Of a DNA stretch of 64,000 bases, positions 7,985-15,538 are shown in pieces (within the stretch, counting starts at the first letter, position 1; every line of letters begins with the position of its first letter). The notes below the pieces were generated by a model that was given only the letters and a program-made list of their open reading frames with translations, was not told where the DNA came from and did not search any database. The stretch is from the NCBI GenBank assembly GCA_013150955.1, contig JAADJD010000004.1, forward strand, positions 24,284 to 88,283, read 5' to 3'. A program made the position numbers and the translations under genes. Origin of the DNA: Calditrichota bacterium. Its GTDB lineage: Bacteria; Calditrichota; Calditrichia; RBG-13-44-9; J042.

Positions 7985-8897
7985 CCTGTTTTTCGTGATC
8001 AGTGGCGCTGGATGGGTAACAGCCTCAGAGGATCGACGGTTACTGGAGGTGGGAGATCAATTTTTCCGCAGCGAGAATTATGCTGCCGCCATTACCGAAT
8101 ATCAGCGCCTGCTATTTTTCTGGCCGAAGACACCCTACCGACCATACGTGTATTATCGCATGGGGAAGGCCTATCAGCAGCTGGGAAACGATCGATTTGC
8201 GATTTCTTTTTTAAAACGGGGATTAATGCTTGCCTCTTCAAGGCCTTTGAAATGGCGGTTGCGATTTCATCTGGCCTGGGCATTTCTGGAGGCGGAAAAG
8301 TATGATCTGGCAGTTCTGGAATTTTTTAAAATCGAGACTGGCAGCGGGGACGAAGCGCTTCGGAAGGCAGCGCGATTGTTTCGGGGACTGGTCTACGTGC
8401 ACCAGCATAACTGGTCGGAAGCGAAGAAGGTTTTTACCGCACTGCAGGTGGAGCGTTCCTGTGCTGCCGATAGCATGGTTCTGATCACAATCGGGCATTT
8501 ATTAAACCGGTTGATCGAAAAGCCGCAGGTGAAGAATCCCAGGACTGCAAAGTGGTTGTCCACCTTTTTACCGGGTGCCGGTCAATGGTATAGTGGTCAT
8601 TTTTTTATGGCAGTGGATGCGCTGGCACTGAACGGAACCAACACTTATTTAATGTGGCGCAGTCTGGTCAGCCGAAATTATGTGGATCTGGGGCTGACGT
8701 TTACCCTGCTCTGGTGGCGGTATTATCAGGGGAATCGGTTCCGGGCGGAACAGCTGGCCCGGAAGACCAATCAAGAATATCAGCTGGCCATGACCCAACA
8801 ACTGTTTCAGGCCATCCAGCAATTAACCGATTGTGTGCCTACCGTGCCGCTGGATTTGCAACTGGCAGATTTTCTTGAAGATGTATCCAGCCGCTAA
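7950..8897 (+). CDS. TPR protein with C-terminal PGxG membrane domain (paralogue 2)
   Basis: It has the same domain order as the preceding gene: signal sequence (FIAGLICSLFFVISGAGWV), TPR repeats (QFFRSENYAAAITEYQRLLF, YYRMGKAYQQLGNDRFAISF, FHLAWAFLEAEKYDLAVLEF), then a membrane module introduced by STFLPGAGQWYSGHFF with hydrophobic helices ending at WWRYYQGNRFRAEQLA. The start is a TTG at 7950 inside the previous gene, with GAGAGG 3 nt upstream. Overlapping starts imply coupled translation and a fixed stoichiometry with the partner. The C-terminal tail (about 50 residues) is soluble and helical. This is the last gene of the LolA-like/YidD run; repeat R3 follows. Confidence 0.75.
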   Translation: MRARFIAGLICSLFFVISGAGWVTASEDRRLLEVGDQFFRSENYAAAITEYQRLLFFWPKTPYRPYVYYRMGKAYQQLGNDRFAISFLKRGLMLASSRPLKWRLRFHLAWAFLEAEKYDLAVLEFFKIETGSGDEALRKAARLFRGLVYVHQHNWSEAKKVFTALQVERSCAADSMVLITIGHLLNRLIEKPQVKNPRTAKWLSTFLPGAGQWYSGHFFMAVDALALNGTNTYLMWRSLVSRNYVDLGLTFTLLWWRYYQGNRFRAEQLARKTNQEYQLAMTQQLFQAIQQLTDCVPTVPLDLQLADFLEDVSSR

Positions 8898-8943
8898 CCA
8901 AAATCCAGAATCTGAAGGGATGGATCGGCCCTTACTTAAACTC

Positions 8944-9086
8944 AAATTATGCATGAGACCGCGAATTACACGAATTGACACAAATAAAAATAATAAAGTA
9001 CATTGGATTATATCCGGATAAAATTTTGTTTCGGTGTTTATTCGCGTTTTATTCGTGTGATTCGCGGTTTAATGCATTACTTGGGT
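8944..9086 (+). repeat. Intergenic inverted-repeat element, copy R3
   Basis: Full-length copy in plus orientation between the TPR-membrane gene and pepF. The left end is ATGCATGAGACCGCGAATTA, the core contains GGATTATATCCGGATAAAAT, and the right end is TTCGTGTGATTCGCGGTTTA followed by ATGCATTACTTGGG. A short palindrome TTCGTGGATTTCACGAA follows at about 9092. It fills most of the 319-bp gap; the remainder up to the pepF ribosome-binding site shows nothing recognisable. Confidence 0.75.
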
Positions 9087-9216
9087 TTAATTCGTGGATT
9101 TCACGAATTCCCTGGATGGAAAATCAAGGTTCTCAATGTTTCCAGAAAAATTTCGGCGTATATTTGGAGGTTTAATCGTGGTTTTGGAACGTTGAATAAA
9201 AACTCTGGAGGCCTGA

Positions 9217-11064
9217 ATGACCCTCGTTTTTCATCCGGAGACGCAAGGTGCCACACGGCGGCGATTACCCTCACGGGAAGAAATTCCTGATCCATATAAA
9301 TGGAACGTGCAGGATATTTACGCCAACGATGCGGATTGGGAAGCCGACTTTCAGCGGGTAGAAGCCTGGTTGCCGGAACTGGATGAATATCGCGGTCGGC
9401 TGGCCGAATCGGCAACGGTGCTTCTGGGTTGCCTTCAGCTGCGAGATCGCATTGAGGAAGTGCTGGGGCGTTTGTATTTGTATGCGGGATTGCGGAGCGA
9501 TGAGGACAGCCGGGTGAGTCACTATCAGGCGATGCGGGATCGGGTAATGGCATTGTCGGTTAAGGCCAATGAACGCATGGCCTTCATTCAACCCGAGATT
9601 CTGGCCATTCCCGAGGATAAACTCTGGCAGATGCTTGAAGAGAGTCCGGAACTGCGGGTATATCGGCATCATCTGGAAGATCTGCTCCGCATGAAGGATC
9701 ATGTGCTGCCCCCGGAGCAGGAGCGGCTGCTGGCGATGGCGGGCGAGGTGGCTCAGGGCCCCTATCACATTTTCAATATGTTCAACAATGCGGATATTCG
9801 TTTTCCCTCCATCCGGGATGAGAACGGCCAGGAGATCGAGGTGACCAAGGGGCGGTTTCAGAAACTGCTGGAATCGCGCGATCGCCGGGTGCGCCAGGAT
9901 GCCTTCGATGCATTTTACGGTACGTACGAAAACTGGCTCAACACCCTGGCGGCAACGCTATCCACCAGCATTAAACGGGATATTTTTTACGCCCGCGCCC
10001 GGAAATATCAATCCGCCCTGGAAGCCGCCCTGCATGCGGACAATATCCCCCTTCAGGTGTATGAAAACGTGGTGCGCACCATCAACGAGAATTTGGCCCC
10101 CTTACATCGCTACATCGAATTCCGTCGGCAGCGGCTGCAACTGGATGCGGTGGCGCCCTGGGATCTGTTTGTTCCCCTGGTAGAGGCTACCCACTTTGAT
10201 TTTTCTTATGAAGAGGCCATCGATTTGATCACGGAAGCGTTGCAACCACTGGGGGAAACTTACCAGGCAGTTTTACAGCGGGGATTCAAAGAGGGCTGGA
10301 TCGATGTGTTCGAAAATCAGGGTAAGCGTGCCGGTGCCTATTCCTGGTCAACGTATGGCGTCCATCCGTTTATTTTGTTAAACTATAACCGCACGTTGAA
10401 CGATGTCTTCACCATCGCCCACGAAATGGGCCATGCGCTGCACTCATTCTTTACCCAGCAAAAACAGCCGTTCATTTATAGTCATTACACCATCTTTGTG
10501 GCCGAGGTGGCCTCCACCCTGAACGAGGCTTTGCTGATGGAGCATTTGTTGAACAAGACCACCGATCCGGAAAAGAAACTGTATTTGTTGAATGAGTATG
10601 CGGATCAGATTCGGGGGACGGTTTACATCCAGACCCTGTTTGCCGAGTTTGAGAAAACCATTCACGAAAAGGTGGAAGCCGGGGAAGCCCTGACGGCAGA
10701 GTTACTGAGCGCACTGAAAGAGGAGCTATACACCCGTTACTTTGGCCCGGCTTTTCGCATGCATCCGCGGTACCGGATCAACTGGTGTCGGATTCCTCAT
10801 TTTTACTACAATTTTTATGTGTACAAATATGTGACCGGCTATGCGGCCGCCACCGCTCTGGCTCAACGGATTCTTTCGGGAGAACCCGGCGCGCGGGAAG
10901 CCTATCTGGATTTCCTCTCCCGGGGCAATTCGGATTATTCTTTGAATTTACTCCGCCAGGCCGGGGTAGATATGACCTCCCCGGAACCCATTCAGGCGAC
11001 CACACGGTTACTGGATCGACTGGTGCAGGAGATGGAGACCATCGTCAACACACACACCATTTAA
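9217..11064 (+). CDS. pepF: Oligoendopeptidase F (M3 zinc metallopeptidase)
   Basis: A cytoplasmic zinc endopeptidase that cuts medium-length oligopeptides. The HExxH motif HEMGH sits at residues 402-406, followed after about 25 residues by the third zinc ligand region ASTLNEALLMEH. The N-terminal helical lid and the AYSWSTYGVHPFILLNYN strand that precedes the active site are both typical of M3B PepF. At 615 residues it matches the family's usual ~600. The start is set by GGAGG five to six bases upstream of the ATG. The enzyme lacks a signal peptide. It stands as a single gene between repeats R3 and R4. Confidence 0.95.
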   Translation: MTLVFHPETQGATRRRLPSREEIPDPYKWNVQDIYANDADWEADFQRVEAWLPELDEYRGRLAESATVLLGCLQLRDRIEEVLGRLYLYAGLRSDEDSRVSHYQAMRDRVMALSVKANERMAFIQPEILAIPEDKLWQMLEESPELRVYRHHLEDLLRMKDHVLPPEQERLLAMAGEVAQGPYHIFNMFNNADIRFPSIRDENGQEIEVTKGRFQKLLESRDRRVRQDAFDAFYGTYENWLNTLAATLSTSIKRDIFYARARKYQSALEAALHADNIPLQVYENVVRTINENLAPLHRYIEFRRQRLQLDAVAPWDLFVPLVEATHFDFSYEEAIDLITEALQPLGETYQAVLQRGFKEGWIDVFENQGKRAGAYSWSTYGVHPFILLNYNRTLNDVFTIAHEMGHALHSFFTQQKQPFIYSHYTIFVAEVASTLNEALLMEHLLNKTTDPEKKLYLLNEYADQIRGTVYIQTLFAEFEKTIHEKVEAGEALTAELLSALKEELYTRYFGPAFRMHPRYRINWCRIPHFYYNFYVYKYVTGYAAATALAQRILSGEPGAREAYLDFLSRGNSDYSLNLLRQAGVDMTSPEPIQATTRLLDRLVQEMETIVNTHTI

Positions 11065-11065
11065 A

Positions 11066-11231
11066 CCCAAATGATGCTTTAGACCACGAATTGCACGAAT
11101 TAACACAAATAAAAACAATAAAATCCATTGGATTAGATCTGGATGAAAATTCGTTTCGAGGTTTATTCGTGATTTTGTAGATATGGTTTGGTTTCATTCG
11201 CGTGATTCGTGGTTTAGTGCATTATTGGGGT
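11066..11231 (+). repeat. Intergenic inverted-repeat element, copy R4
   Basis: The clearest full-length plus-orientation copy. The left end is CCCAAATGATGCTTTAGACC, then phased blocks ACGAAT, ACGAAT, ACAAAT. The core is GGATTAGATCTGGATGAAAA then TTTCGAGGTTTATTCG. The right end is TTCGCGTGATTCGTGGTTTA then GTGCATTATTGGGG. It lies in the 253-bp gap between pepF and the Cys-rich gene. Confidence 0.8.
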
Positions 11232-11317
11232 AATTCGGACAACTTCGTCCGAAAAATTCTTTTCATATTGATTCTGATGCCCAAAACCCGTAAAATAGGT
11301 CAGGTTGAAACGGGTAG

Positions 11318-11719
11318 ATGAGGCGGCGTTTGATGCAACTGTTACGGTGGACATTGATCGTTTTATTTTTTGTGGTATTCAGCGGTCTGCTTCAGTTTGT
11401 GGTGCTGGCCGCTCCGCAAAGTCATTCGCCCCATCCGCACGGAAGTTGCCACTGTGGCTGCAGCACCAGCACCGATACGGGATGTGATGGCGGGTGCTGT
11501 GGTGCGTCAACAACCCCGTTTCAGGTCGGCATCTGTTCACTAACCTGTAGTTGCAACACCGAATCCCCTCAATTTCTTTCCACAGGATTTAAATACATTT
11601 TGCCCCGGGGCGTTCAGCTGTGGGTGCTTCCGGGGAATTATCGATGGAACTGGCCCATATCTTTGTTAACCCCTCGAAACACACCAGAACCTCCTGAAAA
11701 GCCTCCTGAATTGGCCTGA
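11318..11719 (+). CDS. Exported Cys/His-rich small protein, putative metal binder
   Basis: 133 residues: a basic N-terminus with a hydrophobic export helix (LIVLFFVVFSGLLQFVVLA), then HSPHPHGSCHCGC, DTGCDGGCC and SLTCSCN, nine cysteines in about 40 residues with several histidines before them. The C-terminal part has aromatic residues and a Pro-rich end (TPEPPEKPPELA). The clustered CxC, CC and His residues suggest metal binding, most plausibly copper given the downstream YtkA-like lipoprotein and CxxxM-type receptor. I do not recognise a named family. There is no strong ribosome-binding site, and no better start is visible. Confidence 0.6.
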   Translation: MRRRLMQLLRWTLIVLFFVVFSGLLQFVVLAAPQSHSPHPHGSCHCGCSTSTDTGCDGGCCGASTTPFQVGICSLTCSCNTESPQFLSTGFKYILPRGVQLWVLPGNYRWNWPISLLTPRNTPEPPEKPPELA

Positions 11720-12021
11720 TCCAACCCGTTCACCCGAATCCTGTACCGGATTGTTCTGGATTCGGATTGATGTAGTGCGGTAGGTGTCCCGCGGAGAATC
11801 CCCGTACCGGTTGGGATTTGTGCCGGGCGATCGGGAAAAGTACCGGATATCGCCACCAGCGGATGTCCACACATGCTCCATACTAAAGCAACTTTTCCGA
11901 TGCCGGTGCTCCTGAAAGGAATCCCCTTCCGGTGAGATTTGTGGGACATGCTCGGCAAATGGTTGGGATTGCGCCTCCCGATTGTGGAGGTGAGGTCAGG
12001 TCAATATTCAGGAGGGAATCA
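11720..12021 (+). other. 302-bp gap between Cys-rich and lipoprotein genes
   Basis: No convincing open frame. An upstream in-frame extension of the lipoprotein gene (from 11932) reads into this gap but lacks both a start signal and a signal peptide. Short palindromes such as GGAATCCCCTTCC near 11920 and CCTC...GGAGG near 11975 are too weak to name. It may be a leader of the lipoprotein mRNA. I find no known riboswitch signature. Confidence 0.4.
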
Positions 12022-12819
12022 ATGATGAAAAACATTCGGTTTATTCTGCTGAGTACTTTGTTCATTGCTTTTCTTGCCAGTTGTACAAAAAGCACCACGG
12101 AAGTGGAACCCGAAGTTGATCCCACCGCGGATCTGCTGAAAATTGGAGAGGGCAATTTCTCCAGCACCACGGTTGAGATCTTTTCGGATGGTGAAATTGA
12201 GGTTGGCTATCAGCGATTGTTCGTTCGGCTGAAGCAGGGCGGGGAAAAAGTGGTCACCCGCGCCCGTGTGGAAATCTTTCCGCTAATGGATATGGAAACG
12301 ATGAAGCACAGCGCCCCCTATGAAAATCCCGAAGCGATCGTATCAGAGAATGGGCTGTTCGAAGGGGCGGTGGTGTTCATCATGTCTGGAAAGTGGATGG
12401 TGACCTTCACCCTGCAGAATCTGGAAAATGGAGACAGTGGGAAGGTGACGTTAACACTGGATGTTGCCGCCAGCCAGCGCGTGAAGAAGGTCACCGGAAG
12501 CGATAGTGCCACCTACTTTGTGACTTTGGTGGAGCCGCGTGCGCCCCGCGTGGGCATGAACGATTTCGAAATCACGGTTCATAAAAAAGAAAGCATGATG
12601 GCCTATCCAGCGGTAACGGATGTGGAGACAACCATTACGCCAACCATGCCATCCATGGGGCATGGGTCGCCCAATAATGAACATCCGGTGCACCAGGGCA
12701 GGGGGCATTATCGCGGAAAGGTGAATTTTACCATGTCCGGTGCCTGGCGCGTTGATCTGCAGATTCAGCGTGGCGGACAGCCCCTGTGTGAGGTGGCGTT
12801 TGACATCCAGGTGCCATAA
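12022..12819 (+). CDS. Lipoprotein with two YtkA/FixH-like beta domains
   Basis: The start is fixed by GGAGGG seven to eight bases before ATG 12022. A lipoprotein signal ends with lipobox LASC, so Cys21 is the lipidated residue. Two repeated immunoglobulin-like beta domains follow. Each carries the YtkA-type pattern of a Met/His-rich stretch leading to a beta-hairpin ending 'MSGkW' or 'MSGaW' (FPLMDMETMKHSAP ... FIMSGKWMVTF, and TPTMPSMGHGSPNN ... FTMSGAWRVDL). YtkA-like domains are often found next to copper or heavy-metal transporters. With the Met/His-rich loops and the receptor gene immediately downstream, periplasmic copper binding or hand-off is a reasonable inference. A strong hairpin separates it from the receptor gene. 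Confidence 0.75.
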   Translation: MMKNIRFILLSTLFIAFLASCTKSTTEVEPEVDPTADLLKIGEGNFSSTTVEIFSDGEIEVGYQRLFVRLKQGGEKVVTRARVEIFPLMDMETMKHSAPYENPEAIVSENGLFEGAVVFIMSGKWMVTFTLQNLENGDSGKVTLTLDVAASQRVKKVTGSDSATYFVTLVEPRAPRVGMNDFEITVHKKESMMAYPAVTDVETTITPTMPSMGHGSPNNEHPVHQGRGHYRGKVNFTMSGAWRVDLQIQRGGQPLCEVAFDIQVP

Positions 12820-12861
12820 ACAGGCTTCCCAATCCAACGGTTGGGTTGTGTAGGGAACAGC

Positions 12862-12897
12862 CCCATGCCCGTCAGGCCCATGCCTGGTGGGCGTGGG
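12862..12897 (+). other. Very stable hairpin between lipoprotein and TonB receptor genes
   Basis: A 16-bp stem, CCCATGCCCGTCAGGC paired with GCCTGGTGGGCGTGGG, with two G-U pairs and a CCAT loop. No U-tract follows, so it is not an intrinsic terminator. It could stabilise the upstream mRNA end, act as an attenuator or be a processing point that lets the two genes be expressed at different levels. Confidence 0.6.
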
Positions 12898-12989
12898 AAT
12901 GCATAGATCGGAGGCCCTGGCCGGTGGCGGTTCCTGGAAGGAACGACTACCGGGGGAATATTCAGAACTGGAAGGAGAAAGGGAGAATC

Positions 12990-15224
12990 ATGATTCGACG
13001 GCAAGTGCGATGGATCGTTATCACCTGGGTTATCCTGTGGTCAGGGTTTCTGGCCCCGGCCGTTGCGCAGGCGGCGGCTACCATCCGGGTGGCTGGTCAG
13101 GTGCTGGATCGGGATTCGAAAACTCCGGTGCCGTTTGCGAATGTTCGCGTGGTGGGAACGGTTCAGGGAACCGGTTGCGATTCCACCGGGCACTTCTGGC
13201 TGAAACTGGCTCCTGGAAAATACCAGCTGGAGATTTCCGCCCTGGGTTATCAGACGGCCTTTGTGACCCTTCGGGTGGGATCGGATACCCCGGCTTATGT
13301 CCAGGTGTGGTTGACACCCCAGGCCATTCATTATTCTGAGGAGGTGGTGGTCTTCGGAGAAATGGAGCGTCAGCCGGAACCGCGTTTGAATAGCACCGAG
13401 GCGGTGATGGAGCAGGTCGAGGGGGTGACGCTGATTAAACGGGCCAATTTTGCCTGGGAACCTTCCCTGCGCGGGATGCAGGCCGCACAGGTTGGGATTG
13501 TCATCGATGGGATGAAAATCTTCAGCGCCTGTGTGGATCGAATGGATCCGGTCACCGCGTACGTGGAAGTGGAAAACCTGCAACAATTGGACATCCGGAA
13601 AGGAGGGTTCGATCTAACCCTTTCCCCGGCGATTGGAGGCACCATCAATTTAATTACCAATAAACCCGATTTCGAAAAGCCCTTTTCCTTCCGAACCGAA
13701 ACCGGGCTGGAGACGGCGGCACGATTGCGGGTGTTGCGGAGCGAGATCAATTTCGCGCGCCGGTCGTTTGCGGTGCGGGGCACCTTTTCGATCAAACATG
13801 CAGGTGATTTTCTGGCGGGAGAGGGACGGCGTATTGCGGGATCGGGCTACCGTAAGTACAATTTTGATATTAGCTTGGCCCGCCGGTGGGGATCGCGTCA
13901 TCGGCTGGAGTTTTCCCTGATTGGCGATGAGGCCCGCGACATCGGATATCCCGTTTTGCTGATGGATGCCCGGAAGACCTCTTCCCGCATCGTCCGCCTG
14001 GAGCATTTCTGGCGTTTCAATGGTGGCTGGTTATCTTCCATCCGCGCCAAGGTTTACGCCAATCGGATCAATCACTGGATGGATGATTACGAGCGGGATG
14101 TCACCCGCCGCAGGGTGATGCCGAACATGTACATGCCCATGTTTGGTCAGACCCGCACCATGGGGTGGTTGGAGGAGATCCGTTTCCAGAAGGGAAGGCA
14201 CGTGCTGAATGTCATTCTGGATGCCTACCGCCTGTGGGCGTTTGCCGATATGCAGATGATCGGTCTGGAGCCGGGTTCATCCCCTGCCTATCTGGTGAAC
14301 CTGGGGGACGTGGTTGATCAGCAAATGGCGGTGGCACTGGATTATAGCTGGATGATCCACTCGCGGCTCTGGTGGCGCACCAATTTTCGGGTGGATGTTT
14401 CCCGACGGGATGTGACCAGTCCCTACGGGCGACAGGCACTGACGGGATTCTGGAATCGGGAAAATTTCCGGCGCCATTATGCGACCCTGGGCATCAGCAC
14501 TTCCCTTGAATATCAACTGGATCGTTACCGGAGTATCCGATTATCCCTGGCCAGCGGACAGCGGATGCCCTCGCACATGGAGAATTATGGTTTCTTCCTT
14601 TATAATATAGTGGATGGGTATTTTTATACAGGCAATCCGGATTTGAAACCCGAATGGAGTCGTCAACTGGAAGTGATGCTGGCGCAAACGGCCTCGCGGT
14701 TCAGTTATCGGCTGGTGGGATTTGTGAACGACATCCGGAACTACATCAGTGGTACCATTCAGTCCCCGGAGTTTAAGGTGTACACCAACCTCTCTGCCGT
14801 TTATCTGGTGGGGGGAGAGTTTCGGGGAGAATTCACGTTATCTCCCTCCATTGCTGCCAGCTGGCGATTGGCCTATGTTTACGGGCAAAATCGGACTTTC
14901 GAAGAACCGCTGCCGTTCATTCCACCGCTGGAGGGTTTATTCACGATTTCTTATGATCACAACGGCCTCTGGCTGGCGGTGGAATCGCGTTTTGCAGCCC
15001 CTCAGCGACGCATTGCTTATCGCACCACTCTGGAAGATGAGACTCCCGGATTTGCCATCGTGAATGTTCGCGGGCAGTATGCGATTCATCCCCGGGTGAC
15101 CCTCCGGTTTGGGGTGGAAAACGTGCTGGATCGGTATTATCATGAGCATTTGAGCGTGAATAATTTTCCCGCAGTGGGACGGAATGTTTACCTGCTGGTA
15201 GGCATACGCATCCCGGGTAAATGA
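12990..15224 (+). CDS. TonB-dependent receptor, probable copper type
   Basis: The start is GGGAGA four bases before ATG 12990, beginning a classic signal peptide (IVITWVILWSGFLAPAVAQA). Residues of about 28-110 form a carboxypeptidase-regulatory-like domain (VAGQVLDRDSKTPVPFANVR), then a plug domain (about 120-230), then a 22-strand-type barrel ending with YYHEHLSVNNFPAVGRNVYL. In the plug a CxxxM motif (C181-V-D-R-M185, in FSACVDRMDPVTAYVE) recalls the copper-binding CxxxM and RMDP segment of OprC/NosA receptors. A Met-rich loop (VMPNMYMPMFGQ) occurs in the barrel. Outer-membrane copper uptake is therefore the best guess; the substrate is not proven. The receptor follows a YtkA-like lipoprotein. 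Confidence 0.88.
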   Translation: MIRRQVRWIVITWVILWSGFLAPAVAQAAATIRVAGQVLDRDSKTPVPFANVRVVGTVQGTGCDSTGHFWLKLAPGKYQLEISALGYQTAFVTLRVGSDTPAYVQVWLTPQAIHYSEEVVVFGEMERQPEPRLNSTEAVMEQVEGVTLIKRANFAWEPSLRGMQAAQVGIVIDGMKIFSACVDRMDPVTAYVEVENLQQLDIRKGGFDLTLSPAIGGTINLITNKPDFEKPFSFRTETGLETAARLRVLRSEINFARRSFAVRGTFSIKHAGDFLAGEGRRIAGSGYRKYNFDISLARRWGSRHRLEFSLIGDEARDIGYPVLLMDARKTSSRIVRLEHFWRFNGGWLSSIRAKVYANRINHWMDDYERDVTRRRVMPNMYMPMFGQTRTMGWLEEIRFQKGRHVLNVILDAYRLWAFADMQMIGLEPGSSPAYLVNLGDVVDQQMAVALDYSWMIHSRLWWRTNFRVDVSRRDVTSPYGRQALTGFWNRENFRRHYATLGISTSLEYQLDRYRSIRLSLASGQRMPSHMENYGFFLYNIVDGYFYTGNPDLKPEWSRQLEVMLAQTASRFSYRLVGFVNDIRNYISGTIQSPEFKVYTNLSAVYLVGGEFRGEFTLSPSIAASWRLAYVYGQNRTFEEPLPFIPPLEGLFTISYDHNGLWLAVESRFAAPQRRIAYRTTLEDETPGFAIVNVRGQYAIHPRVTLRFGVENVLDRYYHEHLSVNNFPAVGRNVYLLVGIRIPGK

Positions 15225-15225
15225 A

Positions 15226-15390
15226 CCTAAATAATGCATGAAACCGCGAATCACACGATTGAAACCAAAAAATATCCACGAGATCTTGAATATATCCCGA
15301 AACAAATTTTCATCCAGATATCGTCCCATGTTCTCTTATTTTTATTTATGTTCATTCGTGTAATTCGTGGTTCTAATGCATAATCTGAGA
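15226..15390 (-). repeat. Intergenic inverted-repeat element, copy R5
   Basis: Full-length copy in minus orientation between the convergent TonB receptor and S9 peptidase genes. Ends are AATGCATGAAACCGCGAATC and CATTCGTGTAATTCGTGG followed by TAATGCATAATCTGAG. The core reads TTTTCATCCAGATATCGTCC, which is the reverse complement of the R4 core (ATCTGGATGAAAA). Confidence 0.78.
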
Positions 15391-15400
15391 TGAAGACCGT

Positions 15401-15425
15401 CGCCCATTTCCGGAGAAAATGGGCG
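15401..15425. other. Stem-loop between convergent genes
   Basis: CGCCCATTT and AAATGGGCG (9 bp) enclose the 7-nt loop CCGGAGA. It lies 114 nt past the stop of the minus-strand S9 peptidase gene and 177 nt past the receptor stop. No U-run follows on either strand, so a terminator role for either gene is possible but weak. The rest of the gap up to 15538 shows nothing recognisable. Confidence 0.4.
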
Positions 15426-15538
15426 CTGAAGGGATAGTAGGCAAATGGTCTCCCTGTGATGGATACCCCCTCACGTTCTGGCAGTGAGATGAACCTCCAC
15501 GGAGTGGGTGCCCGATTTTTGAGAACCAATTTCGGAAA

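Noticed and set aside
11720..12021. A riboswitch in the leader of the YtkA-like lipoprotein gene
   Set aside because: No match to the conserved cores of cobalamin, TPP, FMN, Moco or other riboswitches that I can recognise by eye.
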